This document shows, one piece after another, positions 1 through 5,441 of a stretch of 6,466 bases of DNA. Both the position numbers and the translations under genes were made by a program. The notes under the pieces are model-generated. The model did not search any database. It was not told the origin of the DNA and worked only from the letters and a program-made list of their open reading frames with translations. Numbering within the stretch: position 1 is the first letter of the stretch; each line of letters begins with the position of its first letter. The DNA comes from Deltaproteobacteria bacterium (GTDB taxonomy: Bacteria > Desulfobacterota > Desulfofervidia > Desulfofervidales > DG-60), in NCBI GenBank assembly GCA_021163945.1, contig JAGGTC010000131.1, positions 1 to 6,466 on the forward strand, in the 5' to 3' direction.

Positions 1-7
1 AGATAAC

Positions 8-36
8 TTGATTGAAATTTAGGTTTTTGATTTAAT
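8..36 (+). promoter_or_regulatory. Possible sigma-70-type promoter for rsmI-radC
   Basis: A TTGATT at 8-13 (4 of 6 to the -35 consensus) is followed after 17 bases by TTTAAT at 31-36 (5 of 6 to the -10 consensus). Transcription would begin near base 43, essentially at the rsmI ATG, so this would give a leaderless or almost leaderless message. The region is AT-rich and such matches arise by chance, so the call is tentative. Confidence 0.35.
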
Positions 37-43
37 ATAAAAA

Positions 44-739
44 ATGAGAGAATCTGGTATCCTTTATGTTGTAGCTACACCTATTGGAAATCTTGAAGAC
101 ATTACCTTAAGGGCATTGCGTATATTAAAGGAGGTAGACATAATTGCCGCTGAAGATACAAGAAAGACATTAAAATTACTCAACTACTATAAAATTAAGG
201 CAAACCTTCTAAGCTATAGAGAAGAAAACAAAATCAGACAAGGAAAGAGGCTTATAACGTACCTTAAAAGTGGAAAAAATATTGCCCTGGTAACAGATGC
301 AGGTACACCCGGTATCTCTGATCCAGGGGTCCATTTAGTGCATTTGGCCCTAAAGGAAGATATAAAAGTTACACCCATTCCTGGCCCATCTGCCTTAACT
401 TGTGCACTTAGTGTAGCTGGTTTGCCCATACAGCCTTTTATTTTTATGGGATTTTTGCCTCAAAGGGCGGCCAGGAGGCGCAAGTTACTTGCCAATCTAA
501 AAGAACAGCCCTATGCCATTGTCTTTTATGAGTCACCCCACCGGATAAAAAAGACACTAAAAGACATGGCAGATATATTTAAGGAAAGAGAGGTTGCAAT
601 TATTAGGGAGATGACAAAGGTGCATGAAGAAATTATTTTAGGTTTGGCCGAAGATATATTAAAAGATTTAGAGCAAAGGGAGATAAAGGGAGAGATAACC
701 GTTATTATCTCTAGGGCTATTAAAGGCGATGAGGCTTAA
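44..739 (+). CDS. rsmI: 16S rRNA (cytidine(1402)-2'-O)-methyltransferase RsmI, short form
   Basis: This is a SAM-dependent methyltransferase of the tetrapyrrole-methylase fold; in the characterised family it 2'-O-methylates C1402 of 16S rRNA in the decoding centre of the small subunit. The family motifs appear in order: VATPIGNLEDITLRA (residues 10-24), AAEDTR (35-40), TDAGTPGISDPG (84-95), GPSA (114-117), MGFLP (135-139), FYESPHR (161-167) and REMTKVHEE (188-196). At 231 residues it lacks roughly the last 50 residues of the 286-residue E. coli enzyme, the small C-terminal helix-turn-helix domain, while the catalytic fold is complete. The ATG at 44 is the first possible start, because an in-frame TAA lies at 38-40, and it suits the family N-terminus. 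No Shine-Dalgarno sequence is visible at the usual distance. The 3' end overlaps radC by 11 bp, so the two are probably cotranscribed. Confidence 0.95.
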   Translation: MRESGILYVVATPIGNLEDITLRALRILKEVDIIAAEDTRKTLKLLNYYKIKANLLSYREENKIRQGKRLITYLKSGKNIALVTDAGTPGISDPGVHLVHLALKEDIKVTPIPGPSALTCALSVAGLPIQPFIFMGFLPQRAARRRKLLANLKEQPYAIVFYESPHRIKKTLKDMADIFKEREVAIIREMTKVHEEIILGLAEDILKDLEQREIKGEITVIISRAIKGDEA

Positions 740-1697
740 TCCCCTTAAAATAAAGGATGTGGAGAGGCTTCAAAGGTATGAACGTATTATCAATGATATC
801 TTAAAGAAAAGGGAATTTTCAAGGGCTGATATATGGCCATGTGGGGAGAGCAAAGGGCTTATAGGGAGGATAATAAATGTGCTCCTCTCAGAGGGGGCCA
901 TAATTGAAAGGGGAAAAGATCACTATAAATGGATAGATAAAAAAAGGGAGGAATATAAAAAACAGTGGCAGAGGCCTATCTCAGTCCACCAAATAAAGAG
1001 GCTTTCAAGGGAACAGCGCCCTAGGGAAAAGCTTTTAAAATATGGGTCTTCAAAGCTTACCACGGCCGAGCTTCTGGCCATCTTTCTAAGGACAGGTACT
1101 AAAGGAAAAAGTGCCTTACATCTAGCTACCGAATTGCTAAACAGATTCGGTGGGGTAAGGGGGATATTTGAGGCAGAAATTAAGGATTTACTAAAAGTGG
1201 AGGGCCTAGGTGAGGCAAAGGTGGCCCAAATCAAGGCAGTCTATGGGTTGGCCGAGCAGTATTTAAAGGAAAAGGTAAAAAGGGGCAAGATAATAAAGAG
1301 TTCTAAGGATATCTATGATTATCTCTACTTTACTATGCGTGACCTTAAAAAGGAGGTATTTAAGGTATTTTTCCTTGATGGGAAGAATGAGGTCATAAAG
1401 GTTGAAGATCTATTTGAGGGGACCCTAAATCAGAGCTCGGTTTACCCACGTGAAATTATAAAAAGTGCTATAAAATACAATGCAGTAGGCCTTATCTTTG
1501 TCCACAATCACCCCTCTGGAAACCCAGAGCCCTCCCTAAGTGATAGAAAGATCACCAAGGAATTGGTCTTTGCAGGAAACCTTATGCAGATTAAGGTTTT
1601 AGACCATATTATCATTGGTGAAAATAGATACTTTAGTTTTGCCGATGAGGGGTTGATTGAGGAGTATAATCTAAAATATTTAAGTAAAATGGGTTAA
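729..1697 (+). CDS. radC: RadC/JAB-domain protein with an N-terminal winged-helix-like extension
   Basis: The C-terminal two thirds is a normal RadC-family protein. The UPF0758 N-terminal part starts near residue 90 (PREKL at 98-102, TTAELLAIFLRTGT at 111-124), a helix-hairpin-helix segment LLKVEGLGEAKV lies at 154-165, and the JAMM metal site follows, with E230 in the FEGT motif and HNHPSGNPEPSLSD at 259-272. Despite the name, RadC has no proven DNA-repair role; the metalloprotease-like site suggests hydrolysis or a DNA-linked function. The usual length is about 225 residues, but this protein has 322. Residues 1-85 are additional, and about 15-72 resemble a winged helix (helices, then EGAIIERGKDHYKWI as a likely beta-wing), followed by a charged linker. 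The next methionine is residue 203, inside the catalytic part, so the extension is probably translated. The ATG lies inside the end of rsmI; AAAGG at 722-726 is only 2 bases upstream, so reinitiation after rsmI is likely. Confidence 0.88.
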   Translation: MRLNPLKIKDVERLQRYERIINDILKKREFSRADIWPCGESKGLIGRIINVLLSEGAIIERGKDHYKWIDKKREEYKKQWQRPISVHQIKRLSREQRPREKLLKYGSSKLTTAELLAIFLRTGTKGKSALHLATELLNRFGGVRGIFEAEIKDLLKVEGLGEAKVAQIKAVYGLAEQYLKEKVKRGKIIKSSKDIYDYLYFTMRDLKKEVFKVFFLDGKNEVIKVEDLFEGTLNQSSVYPREIIKSAIKYNAVGLIFVHNHPSGNPEPSLSDRKITKELVFAGNLMQIKVLDHIIIGENRYFSFADEGLIEEYNLKYLSKMG

Positions 1698-2230
1698 GGG
1701 GGGTTAGAGAGGATTACTACCTCGTCCCTCCCTGCCTTTTCCTTTAAAAATACATCTACCTTATCTTCGCGGACTGTAGATACACTAAGTCCTACATAAT
1801 TTGCTACAATGGGCAATTCTCTATGATCACGGTCAATTAATACTGCTACCTGTATCTGCTGTGGCCTTCCAAAGTCCATGATGGCGTCCATAGCTGCCCT
1901 AATGGTACGCCCTGTGAAGATTACATCATCTACAAGCACTACAACCTTGTCTTCAATGGGAAATCTGATATCTGTCTTTTTAATTACTGGCTGTTGTCTC
2001 AACCTTGTCCAGTCATCACGATAAAGGTTTATATCAAGAGTGCCAAATAATAAAGGCCGTCCTTCTATCTTCTCAATAATGTCCTTTAGTCGCTTTGCTA
2101 AATAAACACCGCCTGTATGGATACCAACCAGGGCCAAATTTTCCACCCCTTTATTGTTTTCTAATATCTGATGAGCAATTCTTGTAAGGGCACGCCTTAT
2201 CTCATCCTCTTTCATAATGACCCTTTTCAT
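1694..2230 (-). CDS. pyrR: PyrR: bifunctional pyrimidine operon regulator / uracil phosphoribosyltransferase
   Basis: PyrR proteins are type I phosphoribosyltransferases. They can make UMP from uracil and PRPP, and in Bacillus they bind pyr mRNA leaders to cause attenuation. This 178-residue protein is collinear with B. subtilis PyrR (about 181): IRRALTRIAHQI near residues 11-22, LYRDDW at 69-74, the PRPP loop VVLVDDVIFTGRTIRA at 97-112, GRPQQIQVAVLIDR at 121-134 and HRELP at 136-140. The B. subtilis loop K-T-R-G is H-T-G-G here (38-41), a form I associate with non-Firmicute PyrRs, so RNA binding cannot be assumed. The first ATG fits the family start and has AGGGG at 2236-2240, five bases upstream. 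No pyr biosynthesis gene is adjacent. It has its own likely promoter with almost no leader, so self-attenuation is unlikely. Its stop codon overlaps that of convergent radC. Confidence 0.93.
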   Translation of the reverse strand: MKRVIMKEDEIRRALTRIAHQILENNKGVENLALVGIHTGGVYLAKRLKDIIEKIEGRPLLFGTLDINLYRDDWTRLRQQPVIKKTDIRFPIEDKVVVLVDDVIFTGRTIRAAMDAIMDFGRPQQIQVAVLIDRDHRELPIVANYVGLSVSTVREDKVDVFLKEKAGRDEVVILSNPP

Positions 2231-2235
2231 TTAAA

Positions 2236-2240
2236 CCCCT
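2236..2240 (-). promoter_or_regulatory. pyrR ribosome binding site
   Basis: On the minus strand this reads AGGGG, five bases before the ATG at 2228-2230. It supports that ATG over the in-frame ATG five codons downstream at 2213-2215. Confidence 0.65.
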
Positions 2241-2245
2241 TTACT

Positions 2246-2274
2246 ATTTTATACATCCAAAGTTCAAATGTCAA
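2246..2274 (-). promoter_or_regulatory. Strong-looking sigma-70-type promoter for pyrR
   Basis: On the minus strand a perfect TTGACA (2269-2274) is followed by a 17-base spacer and TAAAAT (2246-2251, 5 of 6 to TATAAT). Transcription should start near 2239-2241, about 10 bases before the pyrR ATG, at the edge of its AGGGG. The promoter begins just after the stop codon of the upstream DRTGG gene. The leader is too short to hold an anti-terminator/terminator pair or a PyrR-binding hairpin. Confidence 0.65.
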
Positions 2275-2276
2275 AA

Positions 2277-3341
2277 TTAGATTCCTAATAGTTGGTACAG
2301 ACGTTTAAAGTCTATGTGTTTATTCATCAAGGCCAATCCCCTTTCTACCTTTTCTGTCTCCTTCAAACTCAACCTGGCAGCAATCTCTTGAATCCTCTTG
2401 GCTATAGTATATGTATGTTCCCTGCATAAAACAATAGGGAGACCACGCTGTTCTGCCTTAGAGATGATAATCTCATTAGGAGATAGGTTTCCAGCCAATA
2501 CCAAACACCTTGCACCTTGCTCAATAGCCACAAGTTGGATATCTGCCCTATCCCCACCTACAATTATTGCTGCATTTGGTGTCCTCCTCAAATACTCGGA
2601 GAACTTATCTACCTCCATCCCACCTATAAGATAATTTTGTACAAAGTTATTTAAGGATTCATGCCCACAAATAATACGTCCACCCAGTCTTTCACTCAAC
2701 TCCGCCACTGTTATAGAATTAAGAAAGGCATCAAAGGGCAGCCATCCCAAAACAGGGACCCCAATCCTCTCTAACCAGGGGATGACCAATTCTTTGATAT
2801 CTCGCTCTTCCTCTTTCTTTACCCAATTGATAACTACTGCCAAAAGCGCATTGCCCAAGTGTTCCTTTGTCTCAATTATACTATCTAGAAAGAAATCCCC
2901 TACATACTTGTTTACCAGTATTACCTTTGCCCCTAGTTCATTTACTATCTTAAAACCAGAGATGCCTAAGAAGTTTCCTAACCACATGGTCTCTGCCCCA
3001 CCAATAAGCATTACCTCCTTTCCCTTAGACATTACCTCAAATGCCTTTTTGATATCAGACATCAAATTACCCACTTCCCCACGAAGGGCCTTTACCTTCA
3101 ATTCGTAGGTAAGCCATACAGGGCAAAGATTCTCAATACCTTCCTCTAACTCCAATACCTTATAGATGAAATAGGCCAAGCGATCGGTAATAATATTTCC
3201 CTCTACCTTTTGGAGCAATTTACCCAATGGTTTGAAGTACCCTACCTTTAATCCCTTATTTAATAGATTTTTCCCTAATCCCAAAGTAATGAGGCCCTTT
3301 CCAGAAAATGGGACTGTAGAGCCAATATAAATCTTATGCAT
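2277..3341 (-). CDS. BioD-like P-loop NTPase with DRTGG domain (stand-alone N-terminal half of a phosphotransacetylase)
   Basis: The protein matches the regulatory N-terminal region found in long phosphotransacetylases (Pta). It has a dethiobiotin-synthetase-like P-loop domain (about residues 1-210) and a DRTGG-type domain (about 215-325) with a VGGDRADIQ core at 261-269 and ARCLVLAGNLSPN at 277-289. It ends at 354 residues, so the Pta catalytic domain is absent. The P-loop GSTVPFSGKG (7-16) has Gly16 where most Walker A motifs have Ser or Thr after the lysine, so nucleotide hydrolysis is doubtful, though binding may persist. No signal peptide or membrane segment is seen, so it is probably cytosolic. 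The ATG directly follows the TAG stop of the acyl-CoA ligase gene, and a strong AGGAGG lies in the last codons of that gene, so the two should be made together. A regulatory or accessory role for the ligase is inferred; the molecular function of such stand-alone proteins is not known to me. Confidence 0.85.
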   Translation of the reverse strand: MHKIYIGSTVPFSGKGLITLGLGKNLLNKGLKVGYFKPLGKLLQKVEGNIITDRLAYFIYKVLELEEGIENLCPVWLTYELKVKALRGEVGNLMSDIKKAFEVMSKGKEVMLIGGAETMWLGNFLGISGFKIVNELGAKVILVNKYVGDFFLDSIIETKEHLGNALLAVVINWVKKEEERDIKELVIPWLERIGVPVLGWLPFDAFLNSITVAELSERLGGRIICGHESLNNFVQNYLIGGMEVDKFSEYLRRTPNAAIIVGGDRADIQLVAIEQGARCLVLAGNLSPNEIIISKAEQRGLPIVLCREHTYTIAKRIQEIAARLSLKETEKVERGLALMNKHIDFKRLYQLLGI

Positions 3342-5438
3342 CTATTCCCTCCTTATGGTAAGCCTTGCATCTACGGCCACGGCACCATTTTGATCCGACC
3401 TGACCAAAAATGGGTTAATCTCTGCCTCTATTATTTCTGGAAAATCTAAGGCCAGTTGAGCCAAGCTGAGCAGGCCACTTATTAAGGCATTGATATCCGC
3501 TGCAGGTTCTCCCCTTATCCCTCTAAGCAGTGGATATGACTTTACCTCCCTAATCATCTCTATCGCCTCCTGTTTGGAGATAGGCGCTATACGAAATGTA
3601 ACATCCTTTAAGATCTCAACATAGATCCCTCCCAAACCAAACATAATTACTGGGCCAAATTGGGGGTCATGGGTAAAACCAATGATGGTCTCCTTCGCAT
3701 CTTGGATCATCTCTTGGACAGATATACCATATATGGCTGCTTTAGGTACCTTGCTCTTTACTGAGAGCATGATCTCTGTAAATGCCTCCTTTACCTCCTT
3801 TACAGATTTTAAGTCTAAAATTACACCCCCCACATCGGTCTTATGGGTAATGTCTGGAGATACAACCTTCATTGCTACAGGAAAGCCTATAGACCTAGCT
3901 GCCGCCGCTGCCTCTTCCTTTGTCCTAGCAAGTTTTGTCTTTGGTAGAACAAAGCCGTAGGCCTTGAAAATCTCCTTGGCCCTATCTTCGGTTAAATGGA
4001 AGTGTTCTTCCCTTTTGGCCATTTCTAAAAGATAGCGTACCCTGCTACGATCTGCAGAAATTTGTGGGTACTCCTTTCTTGGAGACGAGAGCCAGTGTTC
4101 TCTCTGCCACATCTTCTCAAGCACACTTACAGCATCCTCAGGACAGAGATAATTAGGAACACCATGCCTTTTTAGTAACCTTATCCCCTTTTCTACTTGT
4201 ACATCCCCCATAAATGAGCAGAGAATGGGTTTTTTCTTGTTTTTTGCATATTCTACAATAGTCTTAGCCGTTTCGTCTACCTCAATAGTGGCCGTTGGGG
4301 TAAGTAGAACCAAAGTGGCATCTATGTCTTTATCAGCCATCAAAATGTCTAAGGCCTTTTTGTATCTATCTACATGTGCATCCCCCACAATATCAATAGG
4401 ATTATAAAAAGATGCCATAGGGGGTAAAAAAGAACGCAGCTTTTCTACTGTCTGTGAGCTTATCCTTGCCAATTGAAGGTAGGAGTCTTCACAGGCATCT
4501 GCTGCCACAATCCCAGGGCCACCAGAGTTTGTTAGGATTGCTACCCTAGGGCCTTTTGGCAGGGGCTGGGAGGCAAAGGCTATGGCATAATTAAAGAGCT
4601 CTGTTATAGTCCTTGCCCTGATTATCCCACTCTGTTTAAATGCAGCTTGATAGGCAACCTCACTCCCTGCTAGAGAGCCTGTATGCGAAGAGACTGCCTT
4701 TGCCCCTGCAGAGGTAGTACCAGATTTAATTAAAATTATAGGTTTTTTCCTAGATACTTCCTCTGCTACCTGCATAAATGTACGTCCATCATTTACACCC
4801 TCTAAGTATCCTAAAATGACACGTGTATTTTTGTCCTCCCCTAGGGCTATAAGCATATCAATCTCTGATATGTCTGCCATATTTCCAAGGCTAATGAATT
4901 TAGAAAATCCAATCTTTTGTCCCAATGCCCAATCTAAAACGGCAATACACATAGCCCCTGACTGGGAAAAAAAGGCAATATTCCCCTCCTCTGGCATACC
5001 CAAGGCAAAGGAGGCATTTACCTTAGAGGCGGTATCTATTAAACCTACACAGTTTGGTCCTAAAATCCTTATGCCAAAATTCTTTGCAATCCTTTTTAGT
5101 TCCTGCTCAAGCCTTGCCCCCTCTGAAGAGGCCTCTTTAAAACCTGCAGAGATGACAATAACGGACCTTGTACCCCTTTCCCCGCATTGTTTAATGACAT
5201 CTAAGACATCTAGTGGGCGGACAGCAACTACTGCCAAGTCTATAGGTTCATTTACCTCTCTTAAACTGGGATAGGCCTTTAGTCCCAATATCTCATCTGC
5301 CTTTGGATTTATAGGAAATACCTTTCCCTTATATCCATGTTTCAACATGTTTTTTACCAAGATATGCCCTATCTTCCCCTCGTGGGTAGAGGCACCTACA
5401 ATGGCCACTGCCTTTGGATTAAAAAAGCCTTCTAGCAT
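3342..5438 (-). CDS. Acetate/acyl-CoA ligase (ADP-forming), alpha and beta domains in one chain
   Basis: ADP-forming acyl-CoA synthetases interconvert acyl-CoA + ADP + Pi with acid + CoA + ATP, either conserving energy as acetate leaves or activating acids. All domains are present in 698 residues: CoA-binding Rossmann domain (about 1-135; VGAS 14-17, LGPNCVG 126-132), succinyl-CoA-ligase-like domains (about 145-450; FFSQSGA 156-162, LTNSGGPGIVAAD 302-314) and a C-terminal ATP-grasp domain (about 480-690; SPDITHKTDVGG 527-538, FGLGGIYVE 600-608, EINPF 673-677). H252 in SHTGSLAG is the expected phosphohistidine, and H532 matches the second relay histidine of the beta part, so it should be active. 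No GNAT domain is fused, which argues against a Pat-type protein acetyltransferase. The ATG is 3 bp after the ClC stop, with AGGA (5447-5450) eight bases upstream. The acyl substrate (acetate, propionate, aryl or branched acids) cannot be told from the sequence. Confidence 0.92.
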   Translation of the reverse strand: MLEGFFNPKAVAIVGASTHEGKIGHILVKNMLKHGYKGKVFPINPKADEILGLKAYPSLREVNEPIDLAVVAVRPLDVLDVIKQCGERGTRSVIVISAGFKEASSEGARLEQELKRIAKNFGIRILGPNCVGLIDTASKVNASFALGMPEEGNIAFFSQSGAMCIAVLDWALGQKIGFSKFISLGNMADISEIDMLIALGEDKNTRVILGYLEGVNDGRTFMQVAEEVSRKKPIILIKSGTTSAGAKAVSSHTGSLAGSEVAYQAAFKQSGIIRARTITELFNYAIAFASQPLPKGPRVAILTNSGGPGIVAADACEDSYLQLARISSQTVEKLRSFLPPMASFYNPIDIVGDAHVDRYKKALDILMADKDIDATLVLLTPTATIEVDETAKTIVEYAKNKKKPILCSFMGDVQVEKGIRLLKRHGVPNYLCPEDAVSVLEKMWQREHWLSSPRKEYPQISADRSRVRYLLEMAKREEHFHLTEDRAKEIFKAYGFVLPKTKLARTKEEAAAAARSIGFPVAMKVVSPDITHKTDVGGVILDLKSVKEVKEAFTEIMLSVKSKVPKAAIYGISVQEMIQDAKETIIGFTHDPQFGPVIMFGLGGIYVEILKDVTFRIAPISKQEAIEMIREVKSYPLLRGIRGEPAADINALISGLLSLAQLALDFPEIIEAEINPFLVRSDQNGAVAVDARLTIRRE
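3348..3353 (-). promoter_or_regulatory. Shine-Dalgarno of the DRTGG gene, embedded in the upstream coding sequence
   Basis: On the minus strand AGGAGG lies six bases before the ATG at 3339-3341 and also encodes the final Arg-Arg of the acyl-CoA ligase. The junction reads AGGAGGGAATAGATG, with the stop TAG abutting the ATG. This fixes the start and points to translational coupling. Confidence 0.85.
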
Positions 5439-5441
5439 CCT

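Noticed and set aside
878..880. GTG with a GGGAGG upstream as an alternative radC start
   Set aside because: It would begin in the middle of the winged-helix-like domain and leave a partial fold; the overlapping ATG at 729 is the simpler choice.
1697..1740. Possible terminator hairpin at the radC/pyrR junction (GAGG...CCTC)
   Set aside because: The stem is only four base pairs, lies in pyrR coding sequence and has no T-tract.
4816..5274. A 152-codon open frame on the plus strand
   Set aside because: It is antisense to the CoA-binding part of the acyl-CoA ligase, whose motifs are intact; the predicted protein is Ser/Pro-rich and unrecognisable.
3342..5438. Pat-type protein lysine acetyltransferase as the identity of the large gene
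   Set aside because: No GNAT domain is present at either end, and both catalytic histidines expected for an ADP-forming ligase (H252, H532) are retained.
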